A stretch of DNA of 64,000 nucleotides from Actinosynnema sp. ALI-1.44 (GTDB lineage: Bacteria > Actinomycetota > Actinomycetes > Mycobacteriales > Pseudonocardiaceae), in the NCBI RefSeq assembly GCF_001984155.1, contig NZ_MTQO01000045.1, positions 248,001 through 312,000 on the forward strand, written 5' to 3'. This document shows, piece by piece, positions 27,480 through 36,965 of the stretch. Positions within the stretch are counted from its first letter, which is position 1. Every line of letters starts with the position of its first letter. A program made the translations under genes and the position numbers. Below the pieces are notes generated by a model that made no database searches, had not been told where the DNA came from, and was given only the letters and a program-made list of their open reading frames with translations.

Positions 27480-28115
27480 GTGTCGACGCTGGTGCTGGCC
27501 GACCGCGCACCCGTGGTCAGGGACGGGCTACGTGCCCTGCTGGCGTCACACGACGACATCCACGTGGTCGCCGAAGCGGCGACGAGTCGCGACACCCTGT
27601 TCGAGACGCTGAGGTGGCGGCCGGACGTGCTGCTGCTCGACTTCGACCGGACGGACCTGATCTCCACGTGCCGGGAGATCCGCCGCAGCGCCCCGGACAC
27701 CGGTGTCCTGGTGTTCAGCGACTGCGACGACGACTCCACCGTCCTCGCCACGATCCGCACCGGCGTGCTCGGCTACGTGCCCAAGTCCGCCCCCGAGTCC
27801 GACCTCGTCCGCGCGATCCACAACGTCGCCGCAGGTCAGGCCGTGTTCGGCAAGCACGTGGCCGGCAAGATCACCGAGTTGCTGCACACCCAGCCACCCG
27901 AGGCCTTCCCCGACCTGACCCGGCGGGAACGCGAGATCCTGCACCTGCTCGTGGTCGGCATGCCGGTGCCCGCGATCGCGAACCGGCTGGCGCTCGCGTC
28001 CAAGACCGTCCGCAACCACACCTCAGGGATCTTCCACAAACTCGGGGTCGCCAGCCGGGACGAGGCGGTCGTGCTGGCGCGTCGCGCCGGCCTCGATCGC
28101 CTGGTCCGCCAGTAG
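27480..28115 (+). CDS. NarL/FixJ-type response regulator
   Basis: A 211-aa protein. The receiver domain is residues 1-120, with phospho-acceptor Asp54 in VLLLDFD, a Thr/Ser position FSD and Lys in VPKSAP. The first acidic pocket has only one Asp (Asp8, in LADRAP) rather than two. The C-terminal LuxR HTH contains LTRREREILHLL and NRLALASKTVRNH. No histidine kinase is adjacent, so it is an orphan regulator here. GTG 27480 follows GGGGGTGG. Its last 93 bp overlap the convergent SARP gene. Confidence 0.88.
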   Translation: MSTLVLADRAPVVRDGLRALLASHDDIHVVAEAATSRDTLFETLRWRPDVLLLDFDRTDLISTCREIRRSAPDTGVLVFSDCDDDSTVLATIRTGVLGYVPKSAPESDLVRAIHNVAAGQAVFGKHVAGKITELLHTQPPEAFPDLTRREREILHLLVVGMPVPAIANRLALASKTVRNHTSGIFHKLGVASRDEAVVLARRAGLDRLVRQ

Positions 28116-31004
28116 CCGGTAGCCGATCTCGTCCGCGATGACCAGCGCGGTGTCGGCGACGACCGCCGCTGCCGGGCCCTCCCGGCTCGACGCGAGGCCG
28201 ATCAGCGCCTCGCATTCCTCATAGCGGGCACCGATCGTGCGTGCGACGGCCAGCGACCGCTCGTACTCCGCCGCCGCTTCGGCCGAGTCGCCCGTCGCCA
28301 GGTGGATCGCGGCGAGCGCGCTGCGGACCCACGTCTCGGTCCGGCGCTCACCCGTCTCCACCGCCAGCACCAACGCCGCTTGTGCCTCCGCGAGGGCGGG
28401 GCCGCACCGGCCGGACGCACGGTGCACGTTCGCCAGGTGTGTGCGGGCCCGTGCCTCGTCGTTGCGACCGCCGAGCGACAGGTAGATCCGCAGCGCTTCG
28501 GAGTCGTGGTCGAGCGCCGCGACCAGTTCGCCCTTCAGGTACTCCACGCCGCCGAGGAAGTGCAACGCGTTGGCCTCGGCGTGCTGCTCCCCCATCATGC
28601 GGCTCAGCACCAACGCCTGCTGGTAGTACGCGGCCGCCTCGACCAGGCTGCCACGGCACTGCAGGTTGTTGCCCACCCTGATCAGCGCGGGGCCTTCGAG
28701 CCGCCGCTGCCCCGTCTTGCGCAGAAGCTCCAGCAGTGCGACGAACTTCGCGTTCGCGCCGTCCAGGTCCCCTTGTTGTTCCAGGATCGCGCCGAGGTTG
28801 TTGAGCATCGCGGCTTCGCCCATCGCCCAGCCGATCTCCCGGCTGAGCGCCAACGCCTCGGTGTAGTTGCCGACCGCCTCCGGGTACTGGTTCTGGCTGT
28901 AGTACGCGGTGGCGAGGCTGACGAGCGCGGCAGCCCTGGCTTTCGGTTCGGCGCTGCCCTCGGCGAGCGCGTGCCGGGCCACGCCGAACAGGTCGACGAT
29001 GTGGCCGCGGAAGTACAGGTAGGCGCGGACGGTGTCGGCCAGCAGCCAGCTGCGTTCGCCCGCCGCCCGGCGCACCGCGGCGACGAGGTTGGCCCGTTCG
29101 AGGTCCAGCCACGCCAGTGCGGCGCCGTGCTCGTCGAACGTCCTGGCCGGAACGCCTTCCTCGATGCGAAGCATGTAGGGGTACAACAGTTTCACGGCCG
29201 CGCGCGTGGTGGTCTCGTAGTGCTCGTACAGCCGGTCGAGCGCGGCTTCGCGTTCCACCGTGCTGTCCTGTTCGACCGCTCGTTCCCATGCGTACTGGCG
29301 CAACAGGTCGTGGAACGTGTACCGGCCGGGCGCGTGCTCCTCGATCAGGTGCGCGCAGGCCAGGCGGTCGAGCAGGATGTCGACGTCCCCGTTGCCGGCC
29401 AGCGCCTTCGCGGCCTCGATCGACGCGTCCGGGCCGGGCACCAGACCCAGCAGCCGGAACAGGCGTTGCGCGTCCGGCTTCAACGCGGTGTACGACAGGT
29501 CGAACCCCGCGGTCACAGCCGCCTGCCTGTCGCCGTCGATCCGCAGCGACGACAACGGGTCTCCCGTTCGCAGCGCGGCGACGTGGTCGGCGATGGACCG
29601 GTTGGGCCGGACCGCCAGGTGCGCGGCGGCGATCCGCAACGCCAACGGCAGGTACGCGCACAACGACGCCAGCTCGACGGCCGCGTCGAGTTCGTCGTCC
29701 ACCCGGGCGCCCAGCATTTGGCGCAGCAACGCGACCGCGTCCGGTTCGGACAGCACGTCGAGCACGACGCGCTTCGCGCCGTCCATCGCGATCAGACCGT
29801 CCATCCGGTCGCGACTGGTGACCACCACGACGCTGCCGCGGCTGACCGGGACGAGCGGCCGGACCTGGTCCGCGCTCACCGCGTTGTCGAGGACCACGAG
29901 CATCCGCTTGTCCGACAACAACGTCCGGTACATCGCGACGCTCTCGTCCACACCGGTCGGCAGGTCGCCCTTGGCGACGCCGACCGCGCGCAGGAACTGG
30001 TTGAGCACCTGCGCGGGCTGCAAGGGCGGGCCTTGGTCGTAGCCGCGGAGGTTGACGTGCAGCTGCCCGTCGGGGAACCGGTCGCGCACGCGGTGCGCCC
30101 AGTGCACCGCCAACGCGGTCTTGCCTACGCCCGCCGTGCCGTCGATGGCCGTGATCACGACCGCGGCCGGGTCTCCCGCGATCAACGCGTCCAACTGGTC
30201 GAGCGCGGCCGAGCGGCCGGTGAAGTCCGCGAGGTCGGCGGGCAGCTGGGCGGGCGCCTGCTCGCGGGGTGCGGCCAGCGCCGGGTCGTCGCGCAGGATC
30301 GCCAGTTCGAGGTCCTGCACCTGCCTGCCGGGGTCGATGCCCAGTTCCCCGGCCAGGTACTGCCTGGTCCGCCTGGCCACGTCGAGCGCGTGACCGGACT
30401 GCCCGCCCCGGTGCAGCGCCAGCATCAGCTGCGCGACCAGGCGTTCCCTGGCCGGGTGGGTCTCGACCAGGGACGCGAGCGAGCCGACCACCGAGTGGTG
30501 GCGGCCCAGCCGCAGCAACGCGTCGAACCGGTCCTCGGTGGCCACCAGCCGCGCCTCGGCCAGGCCGCCGAACAGGCGCTCGCGGATCTCGTCGGACGCG
30601 GTGTCGGCCAGCGCCGGGCCGCGCCACTGGCCGAGCGCCTTGTCCAGCACCTCGACCCGCCGGTGGTCGTCGGAGGTCGCGCGGGCCTGTTCCACCAGGT
30701 CGACGAACCGGTGGGCGTCGATGGACAGCGGGTCGGCCGCCAGGACGTAACCGCCGCCCTGCGCGGTCAGTTCCGCCGCACCGGCCAGGATGGACCGCAG
30801 CCGGGAGACGCACACGCGGACCGCGTGTTCGGCTGTGCGGGGTGGCGAGACCGGCCACAGCAAGGAGATCAGCCGGTCGACCGAGACCGGCCGGCCGACC
30901 TGCAACGCCAGCACGGCGAACACCAGCCGCTGCTGCCGGGGCCCCAGGTGCACCGATCGCGCGTCGCGCACCGCCCGCACCGCCCCCAGCAGCAGGAACT
31001 CCAC
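28023..31004 (-). CDS. AfsR-like SARP regulator (BTAD, NB-ARC, TPR)
   Basis: A 993-aa regulator. The N-terminal OmpR-type winged helix and BTAD domain cover about 1-245 (starting VEFLLLGAVRAVRD). A STAND ATPase follows with Walker A GTAGVGKT near residue 288, and TPR repeats fill the second half. GTG 31004 was chosen because SARPs begin with this short strand; GGGGGT lies just upstream. SARPs activate secondary-metabolite or developmental genes. The last about 30 residues are antisense to the response regulator HTH. Confidence 0.88.
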   Translation of the reverse strand: MEFLLLGAVRAVRDARSVHLGPRQQRLVFAVLALQVGRPVSVDRLISLLWPVSPPRTAEHAVRVCVSRLRSILAGAAELTAQGGGYVLAADPLSIDAHRFVDLVEQARATSDDHRRVEVLDKALGQWRGPALADTASDEIRERLFGGLAEARLVATEDRFDALLRLGRHHSVVGSLASLVETHPARERLVAQLMLALHRGGQSGHALDVARRTRQYLAGELGIDPGRQVQDLELAILRDDPALAAPREQAPAQLPADLADFTGRSAALDQLDALIAGDPAAVVITAIDGTAGVGKTALAVHWAHRVRDRFPDGQLHVNLRGYDQGPPLQPAQVLNQFLRAVGVAKGDLPTGVDESVAMYRTLLSDKRMLVVLDNAVSADQVRPLVPVSRGSVVVVTSRDRMDGLIAMDGAKRVVLDVLSEPDAVALLRQMLGARVDDELDAAVELASLCAYLPLALRIAAAHLAVRPNRSIADHVAALRTGDPLSSLRIDGDRQAAVTAGFDLSYTALKPDAQRLFRLLGLVPGPDASIEAAKALAGNGDVDILLDRLACAHLIEEHAPGRYTFHDLLRQYAWERAVEQDSTVEREAALDRLYEHYETTTRAAVKLLYPYMLRIEEGVPARTFDEHGAALAWLDLERANLVAAVRRAAGERSWLLADTVRAYLYFRGHIVDLFGVARHALAEGSAEPKARAAALVSLATAYYSQNQYPEAVGNYTEALALSREIGWAMGEAAMLNNLGAILEQQGDLDGANAKFVALLELLRKTGQRRLEGPALIRVGNNLQCRGSLVEAAAYYQQALVLSRMMGEQHAEANALHFLGGVEYLKGELVAALDHDSEALRIYLSLGGRNDEARARTHLANVHRASGRCGPALAEAQAALVLAVETGERRTETWVRSALAAIHLATGDSAEAAAEYERSLAVARTIGARYEECEALIGLASSREGPAAAVVADTALVIADEIGYRLLADQAIEAGATRQHDRLVPAGDPEFVEDP

Positions 31005-31328
31005 GCCCACCCCCGTCTGTTGGATTGTCACCTCCAACCTACTCACCAGGGTACGACTCAGCACTCACCGAGGTAATGCGTCTGCACGAAAGCACACCTC
31101 CTTTCGACCTGCCCGCACCTCGCGTCCGGCGCACCGGTAACGTGCCGGGGATCTGGCCCGACCCCGGCCAGGAATGCGGACGAGCTATGCCGCGAAAGCG
31201 CACGGACATCCACACCCGGATAGCGTGGTGAAATAGCACCGTTCCGGTTTCCGCGGTTATCAGAAAACTGCGTTCGTCCTTTCAGGTGACGCTTGAACAA
31301 TGCTGACGAACAGGGTTAAATTCGACCA
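31005..31328. other. Divergent promoter region
   Basis: 324 bp between the start of the SARP (minus) and the 330-aa gene (plus). I see no gene, clear operator or hairpin. It should hold both promoters. Confidence 0.45.
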
Positions 31329-32321
31329 ATGACGATCCGCGATGAACAGCTCGTCGCCGATTTGAAGGCACTGCGCAAAGGGCGGGGGATACTGGCGGGG
31401 GCGATCACGGCACGAATGGGCGACGCGCTGCGCACCGCGACCGGCACACACGGCGTCGAGCAGGCCGTCGAAGTGCGCCGGAAGGTCGCGGAGTGCCTGT
31501 GGCGGTGGGCCGGTGAGCTGCCCGACGACCTGCGGATCGCGGTGCGGGCGGCGTTCGCGCTCGACCAGTCCGACCAGCTGCCGCTCTACAAGGACCGGGT
31601 CCGGCTGGTCGCGCAGCGGCTCAACCGGGACGAACGCACCGCGCGGCGCCGCATCGACGAGGGCATCGAGCGGCTCGCCGAGGTCGCCCGGTCCGGCGCC
31701 CCGCTGACCGACTCGGGCGGCCCGGCGGAGCCCGCGCCCGGCTGGCACACCGAGGAACTGCGCGTCACGCTGGCGCTCGACCAGCAGCCGCCGGAGGCGT
31801 TCGAGTTCCGCCGGATCGTGGCCGACCACGACCGGGTCGAGCACGTCGACATGGCGATCACGCTGACCGCGCCGTTCGACGCGAACGGCCCGGCGCGCAC
31901 CGAGGACCTGGAGATCGACGTGTTCCACGGCGGGCGGCTGACCACCCGCGCGATGGAGTCCACCGACCGGTACGGCTTCCGGCTCGTGCTGCCCAAACCG
32001 CTGCGGCGGCACGAATCCCACCAGATCGGGCTGCGGTTCCGGGTGCGCGAGGACCGCGCCATGGCGCCGCACTACGTCTGCGTGCCCAAGCACCGCTGCG
32101 CCGAGTTCGACCTGCGCGTGCGGTTCGACCCCGAACGGCCGCCCGAGCGGATCTGGCGGCTGGTCAACGCCTTCCAGCGGGACGTCGACGACCCGCGGCC
32201 ACACGGCGACGGCGTCCCGCTCGACGCCGCCTGCGAGATCCACACAGCGTTCCACGAGCTCACGCCCGGCCTTGCTTACGGCATCCGCTGGCATCCGGCG
32301 TCAGGAACCGCCGGATCTTGA
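31329..32321 (+). CDS. Unrecognised 330-aa protein, possible HTH N-terminus
   Basis: Not assigned to a named family. The N-terminal 110 residues look helical and may hold a helix-turn-helix-like segment (DERTARRRIDEGIERLAE). The C-terminal part is beta-rich and resembles an immunoglobulin-like or sensor fold, with a HRCAEFDLRVRFD segment. Soluble, no signal peptide. It stands alone in its orientation and its last 62 bp overlap the convergent sigma factor gene. Confidence 0.68.
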   Translation: MTIRDEQLVADLKALRKGRGILAGAITARMGDALRTATGTHGVEQAVEVRRKVAECLWRWAGELPDDLRIAVRAAFALDQSDQLPLYKDRVRLVAQRLNRDERTARRRIDEGIERLAEVARSGAPLTDSGGPAEPAPGWHTEELRVTLALDQQPPEAFEFRRIVADHDRVEHVDMAITLTAPFDANGPARTEDLEIDVFHGGRLTTRAMESTDRYGFRLVLPKPLRRHESHQIGLRFRVREDRAMAPHYVCVPKHRCAEFDLRVRFDPERPPERIWRLVNAFQRDVDDPRPHGDGVPLDAACEIHTAFHELTPGLAYGIRWHPASGTAGS

Positions 32322-32946
32322 CCGAGGCGGCCCGCCGCAGGGTGTCGACCTGGCTCTGGTCGACACCCATCCGACGGGCCGCTTCAGCCACCCCCTCGCC
32401 CTTGTGCAGGCCGCGGTAGGCGGCTCGTTCGGCCGCGGTCAGCCCGATCAACCTGCCCACCCTGGCCAGCGCCCGCGACTTGAGCTGACGCGCGCCCGCG
32501 TAGCTCTTGTGGGTCAGCGTGGCCAGTTCGCGCAGCCCGATTCCGGGGTCGCGGCCCAGCGCGAGCACCGCGCTCACCTGGTCCGACGTCAGTTCGCGGT
32601 GCAGCAGGGACGTCAGCCACTGCGCCCAGTCGCCGTCCGGGTTCGGCTGGTGCGTCACGACTTCCGCGAAGTCCGGCAGCTCGTCCATGGCCAGCGGTTG
32701 CCGCGCCCTGTCCTTGAGCATGTCCAGCGCGGCGAACTTGACACAACGGTCCAGCCAGCCGCGCAGGCCCTCGTGCTCCGGCATGACACCGCGCTGGCGC
32801 AGCAGGCGTTCGCTCGCCGCCTGGTACAGATCGTCCCTGTCCAGGGTGTAGCGGCGCGCGTACACGTCGACGGTCGCGCGAAACCGCAGGTCCGGCTCCG
32901 TGAGGACACGCAGCAGAACCTTCAGCCCCGGTTGTTCGACTCGCAT
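32260..32946 (-). CDS. Atypical ECF-like sigma factor
   Basis: A 228-aa protein with a region-2-like half (RYTLDRDDLYQAASERLLRQ-type segment and WLDRCVKFAALDMLKD) and a C-terminal HTH (AARRMGVDQSQVDTLRRA). The middle has an additional helix segment GLRELATLTHKSYAGARQL. It lacks the SnoaL tail of the other sigma factors here. ATG 32946 was chosen; the frame is open further upstream but the tail is unconserved. No anti-sigma gene is next to it. Confidence 0.72.
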   Translation of the reverse strand: MRVEQPGLKVLLRVLTEPDLRFRATVDVYARRYTLDRDDLYQAASERLLRQRGVMPEHEGLRGWLDRCVKFAALDMLKDRARQPLAMDELPDFAEVVTHQPNPDGDWAQWLTSLLHRELTSDQVSAVLALGRDPGIGLRELATLTHKSYAGARQLKSRALARVGRLIGLTAAERAAYRGLHKGEGVAEAARRMGVDQSQVDTLRRAASVKIRRFLTPDASGCRKQGRA

Positions 32947-33298
32947 GCTCGTTGCCCACGTTCGCGAAAGTGCTCCCTCTTGACGCAGAGGATGCCGCAC
33001 CGACGGGCCGAAAACCGGACCGTTTTCTGGACAGATTCCTGTCAACTGGACCGCAGGAGTTGACAGACCCGGCGGGCCGGGAGTTGGCGCCTGTGCGGCG
33101 GATTTCACAGACCGCGGACCGCGCGGCTGCGAGTGTTCTCCCCGCGACCACCTCATCGGACGCCAGACGATCAAGGAGCGCACATGCACCTACCGGCCCC
33201 GACGGGGGCCAGCGCGGCGTGAATCGCGCCGACACCCTTTTTCCGGCGGGTCGAACCCCTTTCCACCTTCACTGTCTGTTGCTCGACTTGCCGGGCGC
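32947..33298. other. Intergenic region without a supported gene
   Basis: 352 bp upstream of the atypical sigma factor. It should carry its promoter. The short open frames have no ribosome binding site or recognisable product. Confidence 0.45.
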
Positions 33299-33341
33299 GA
33301 CCTCTCGCCAATGGATGTCCGAATCCCGGGGGCGAGAGGTC
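33299..33341 (-). terminator. Hairpin at the end of the Crp/Fnr gene
   Basis: Perfect 11-bp arms GACCTCTCGCC (33299-33309) and GGCGAGAGGTC (33331-33341), loop 21 nt. The right arm covers the stop codon of the Crp/Fnr gene, so the hairpin folds at the 3' end of that transcript. No T-run. Confidence 0.6.
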
Positions 33342-33990
33342 ACGCGATCCCTTCGGCGAAACGGTCGAGCAGGTCGATCTCCAGTACGTCGAAGCTGCAC
33401 CTGTTGGTCCGCACGGCACCCGCTTCCCGGAAAACCTTCAACGCCTTGGCAACGGCTTCCCGCGAAGCGCCCGCCGCCTCGGCGAGTTCACTCTGCCGCA
33501 GTTTCACGGTCAATCCGTCCGGCACCGGCTCGCCGTAGTCGCGGGCGTAGTCCACGAGCAGGCGGGCGGTCCGCGCCGGGACGTCGTACGCCCCGTTCTC
33601 CAGGCGGCGCCGCGTCGACTCCCGCAACCGGCCGACGACCATCTTGAGCAGCTCGACGGTGACCGCGGGCGCGTCGAGCATGAACCGGTGGAACTCCGGA
33701 CCGGTCAGCGAGACACCGCGGACGTCGCTCAGCGCGGTGACCGTCGCCGACCGCTCGCCTCCGTCGATGGCCGACACCTCGCCGAGCAGTTCGCCCGGGC
33801 CGCGGATGGCCATCATCACCTGCCTGCCCGACGGCGCGGTCACGCTGACCTTCACACGGCCGCTGACCAGCAGCACCACGTGATCGGACGCGTCGGACTC
33901 CCTGATCAGCACCTGCCCGGTGGACCACCGGCGCTGGGTGCCCGCCTCGACCAGCCTGCGCTGTCCATCCCCACTCAGCCGCCAGCTCAT
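33340..33990 (-). CDS. Crp/Fnr-family transcriptional regulator
   Basis: A 216-aa regulator with an N-terminal cyclic-nucleotide-binding-type beta barrel (VLIRESDASDHVVLLVSGRV, then GPGELLGEVSAIDGGERSATVTA in separate strands) and a C-terminal winged helix with LRQSELAEAAGASREAVAKAL. The cassette GELLGEVSAID plus ERSATV keeps most of the phosphate-binding positions. ATG 33990 follows GAGGGAGC. Effector unknown. Divergent from the esterase by 146 bp. Confidence 0.9.
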   Translation of the reverse strand: MSWRLSGDGQRRLVEAGTQRRWSTGQVLIRESDASDHVVLLVSGRVKVSVTAPSGRQVMMAIRGPGELLGEVSAIDGGERSATVTALSDVRGVSLTGPEFHRFMLDAPAVTVELLKMVVGRLRESTRRRLENGAYDVPARTARLLVDYARDYGEPVPDGLTVKLRQSELAEAAGASREAVAKALKVFREAGAVRTNRCSFDVLEIDLLDRFAEGIA

Positions 33991-34136
33991 GGTGGCTCCC
34001 TCGCAGAAGTCGTTCTTGCTACCTGTACGCGCGGCGGCAGCGTTTTGTGACACTCCGCCGGAAATCACCGGGCCACCGGGGTGAATCCTTGATCACGAAC
34101 GGGTCGATCCACCCGGCCGCCGGTAGTGTTCGTGCC

Positions 34137-35543
34137 ATGGTGGACATCACCGTGGACACCCGCAACGGTGCCGTACGCGGAGTTGCCGCGGACGGCGTCA
34201 TGACGTTCAAGGGTATTCCCTACGCCGCGCCACCCGTAGGCCCGAACCGGTTCCAACCGCCGCGACCGGTCGAACCGTGGACAGGCGTCCGCGAGGCCAC
34301 CCGGTTCGGCCCGACCGCGCCCAAGGCCGGGTACCTGCCACCGCTCGACGCGTTGATCCCCGATGCGGACATTCCGGGCGACGACTACCTCAACCTGAAC
34401 GTCTACACCCCGGACCCGGGCGACAGCCTGCCGGTGATGGTGTGGATCCACGGCGGGGCGTTCCTCAACGGCTCCGGGTCGTCCTACGACGGCACGGCGT
34501 TCGCCCGTGACGGCGTGGTCTGCGTGACGCTGAACTACCGGCTCGGCGCCGACGGCTTCCTGTACTTCCCCGGAAACGCCAACCGCGGCCTGCTCGACCA
34601 GGTCGCGGCGCTGGAGTGGGTGCGCGACAACATCGCCGCGTTCGGCGGGGACCCCGGCCGGGTCACCGTGTTCGGCGAGTCCGCGGGCGCGATGTCCGTC
34701 GGGATGCTGCTGGGCATGCCGCGCGCCGCCGGGCTCTTCCAGCGCGCGATCCTGCAGAGCGGCGCCGCCGCGCACGCCGTCCCGCCCGAATCCGCCGAAC
34801 GGGTGAAGGCCCGTCTGATCACCAAACTGGGCACGGCGGACATCACGGACGTCCCCGTCGCCGACCTCCTCGTCGCACAGCGGGAGCTACGCGGCGAGAT
34901 CGGCGCGAACCCGGATCCGGCGTTGTGGGGCGACGTGGCCAGGACGCTGCTGCCGTTCGGCCCGGTGCTCGACGACGGCCTGGCGCCCGGTTCGTCCGAC
35001 GTGGACATCATGGTCGGCACGAACGCCGACGAGTTCCGGCTCTACATCGTGCCCCACGGGTTGCTCGACTCGGTCACCGACGAGCTGCTCACCGGCTCGA
35101 TGCTGCGGGTGGGCCTGGATCCCGCGCGGGCGGCCGCGGTCTACGAGGGCACACCCGGCGAGAAGCTGGCGGCCGTGATGACCGACTGGTACTTCCGGAC
35201 GCCCGCGATCCGCCTGGCCGAGCGGGCGAAGACCGCCTACATGTACGAGTTCGCCTGGCAGGCGCCGACGTTCGGCGGCAAGCTGGGCGCGTGCCACGCG
35301 GCGGAACTCCCGTTCGTCTTCGGCACCCCGGACGACAGCGCGTTCGCCGGCCTGCTGGGCACCCACCTGCCGCACCACCTGGCCGACACGATGCACGGGG
35401 CGTGGGTCTCGTTCGCCACCACCGGGAATCCCGGCTGGTTCGGCTACGAAACGAGCAACCGCAGCACGATGCGGTTCGACATCGAGTCCGAGGTGGTGCT
35501 CGACCCGCACTCGGCCAGGCGATCCCTGTGGGACAGCGTCTAA
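34137..35543 (+). CDS. Type-B carboxylesterase/lipase (cytoplasmic)
   Basis: A 468-aa alpha/beta hydrolase. The oxyanion segment MVWIHGGAF is followed by the nucleophile elbow FGESAGAMS; the Asn/Glu and His of the triad are expected near DEFRLY and CHAAELPF. No signal peptide, unlike the related secreted enzyme at 55859-57397. ATG 34137 was chosen as it aligns with the paralogue's core start. Substrate unknown. Confidence 0.88.
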   Translation: MVDITVDTRNGAVRGVAADGVMTFKGIPYAAPPVGPNRFQPPRPVEPWTGVREATRFGPTAPKAGYLPPLDALIPDADIPGDDYLNLNVYTPDPGDSLPVMVWIHGGAFLNGSGSSYDGTAFARDGVVCVTLNYRLGADGFLYFPGNANRGLLDQVAALEWVRDNIAAFGGDPGRVTVFGESAGAMSVGMLLGMPRAAGLFQRAILQSGAAAHAVPPESAERVKARLITKLGTADITDVPVADLLVAQRELRGEIGANPDPALWGDVARTLLPFGPVLDDGLAPGSSDVDIMVGTNADEFRLYIVPHGLLDSVTDELLTGSMLRVGLDPARAAAVYEGTPGEKLAAVMTDWYFRTPAIRLAERAKTAYMYEFAWQAPTFGGKLGACHAAELPFVFGTPDDSAFAGLLGTHLPHHLADTMHGAWVSFATTGNPGWFGYETSNRSTMRFDIESEVVLDPHSARRSLWDSV

Positions 35544-35553
35544 CCCCGCACTT

Positions 35554-35576
35554 CGCGCAACGAAGGCCACATTGGT
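35554..35576 (+). repeat. 23-bp direct repeat, left of IS30 element
   Basis: Identical 23-mer, beginning CGCGCAACGAAGGCCACATT, is found at 36919-36941 in the same orientation. The copies lie 10 bp and 20 bp outside the element's inverted repeats. This is too long and too far from the ends for an ordinary IS30 target duplication. Confidence 0.85.
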
Positions 35577-35586
35577 GGTGGATTCC

Positions 35587-36898
35587 AGGGGTGGTTGCAA
35601 CACAGGTGATCAACTGGTGTGGTTTAGGAGTGTAGCCAAACGTTCGGCTGGGGTGTCCCAGCCGAGTGTTTTGCGTGGGCGGCGGTTGAGTTGGGCGGCG
35701 ACCGCGGCGAGGTGTTCGGGGGTGTGGGTGGAGAGGTCGCTGCCTTTGGGGAAGTACTGGCGTAGCAGGCCGTTGGTGTTTTCGTTGCTGCCGCGTTGCC
35801 AGGGTGAGTGGGGGTCGCAGAAGTAGACCGGTATGCCGGTGGCGATGCTGAATTCGTGGTGTCGGCTCATTTCGCTGCCTTGGTCCCAGGTCAGTGACCG
35901 TGTCAGGTGGGTGGGCAGGGTGCGCATGGTGGTGATGAGTCCGTCGCGGACGGTTTCGGCGTCGTGGCGGTGGGCGGGCAGGTGGACCAGCAGGACGTAG
36001 CGGGTGGCGCGTTCGACCAGGGTGCCGATCGCGGAGGTGCTGCCGCGGCCGAGGATCAGGTCGCCTTCCCAGTGGCCGGGCACGGCCCGGTCGGCGGCCT
36101 CGGCGGGACGGTCGCTGATCATCAGCATCGGGGCGGTGAACCGGGGCTGGCGCTGCTGGCTGGTGCGGCGGGGTGTGCGCAGGGCGCGTCCGGTGCGTAG
36201 CGCGCCGGTCAGCGCGCGGCGTAGTTCGCCGCGGCCTTGGATGTAGAGGGCCTGGTAGATCGTTTCGTGGGTCACGTGCAGCTCCGGCCGGTCGGGGTGG
36301 TCACGACGCAGCCGTCGGCTGATCTGTTGCGGGCTGCACCTGTCATCGAGCATGCCCTGTGCCAGATCCCGCAGCTCAAGACTGGCCGCGATCTTGCCGA
36401 TCTTCGGGCGGGGGCGGCGGGTCTCGGCACGGGCCTGGGCGGTGTAGGGCCGGTAGTCGCCAGTGTCCGGGTCGCTGTTGCGGTTCAGTTCCCGGCTGAT
36501 CGTGCCCGGATCACGCCCCAGTTCCCGGGCGATGGCCCGGACCCCGCTGCCCGCCCGGTGCAGGTCGGCGATCACCAGCCGCTCGTCCTGGGAGAGAAAC
36601 CTCGCGGATATCCCCGGCCGTCCGATCCCCGAACCCGACAGTCCCGAACCCGAGGGCGGGGCGGACGGCGTGCTGGTTGTCCGCCCCGCCTGGCTTGCCC
36701 GGCCGTATCGCCATCGGTGTCCGGTCTTGCGGTGGACCCCGACGATCCGGCATGCCTCGGTCGTACCCACTCCCTGCGCCACAAGATCAAGATAGGTGCG
36801 GCGCTCCGCGAGCAACTTCGTCGGCCCCTGCGGCGATCGGTCCTTGCGGATCTCGAACACGGCAACCCCTGAACAAGTCAGGTGTTGCAACCACCACT
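35587..36898. mobile_element. IS30-family insertion sequence
   Basis: About 1.3 kb, holding one intact transposase. Terminal inverted repeats are GGTGGTTGCAACAC (35590-35603) and its complement (36882-36895), extending imperfectly by 2-3 bp. The element lies between the esterase and the last gene of the sugar operon. No disrupted gene is seen on either side. Exact ends are within a few bases. Confidence 0.85.
35610..36860 (-). CDS. IS30-family DDE transposase
   Basis: Intact transposase of 416 aa from GTG 36860. An N-terminal helix-turn-helix region (EACRIVGVHRKTGHRW and LSQDERLVIADLHRAGSGVRAIA in two segments) precedes the catalytic domain. The DDE triad is seen as HWEGDLILG, LTWDQGSEM and QRGSNENTNGL. 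A TTG at 36890 would also be in frame but lies inside the terminal inverted repeat. No frameshift, so it may be active. Confidence 0.92.
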   Translation of the reverse strand: MFEIRKDRSPQGPTKLLAERRTYLDLVAQGVGTTEACRIVGVHRKTGHRWRYGRASQAGRTTSTPSAPPSGSGLSGSGIGRPGISARFLSQDERLVIADLHRAGSGVRAIARELGRDPGTISRELNRNSDPDTGDYRPYTAQARAETRRPRPKIGKIAASLELRDLAQGMLDDRCSPQQISRRLRRDHPDRPELHVTHETIYQALYIQGRGELRRALTGALRTGRALRTPRRTSQQRQPRFTAPMLMISDRPAEAADRAVPGHWEGDLILGRGSTSAIGTLVERATRYVLLVHLPAHRHDAETVRDGLITTMRTLPTHLTRSLTWDQGSEMSRHHEFSIATGIPVYFCDPHSPWQRGSNENTNGLLRQYFPKGSDLSTHTPEHLAAVAAQLNRRPRKTLGWDTPAERLATLLNHTS

Positions 36899-36918
36899 AG
36901 AACCCAAGCGTTCCACCC

Positions 36919-36941
36919 CGCGCAACGAAGGCCACATTGGT
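36919..36941 (+). repeat. 23-bp direct repeat, right of IS30 element
   Basis: Second identical copy of the 23-mer at 35554-35576. It is 25 bp before the stop of the acetyltransferase gene, so it lies at the 3' end of the sugar operon. Confidence 0.85.
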
Positions 36942-36965
36942 TGCACGGGCGTCCGCCTTGTGCTG

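Noticed and set aside
28302-31076. Long plus-strand open frame of 924 codons
   Set aside because: Antisense to the AfsR-like SARP, with biased composition and no known domain.
35554-36941. The 23-bp repeats as an IS30 target-site duplication
   Set aside because: IS30 duplications are a few bases and touch the element ends; these do neither.
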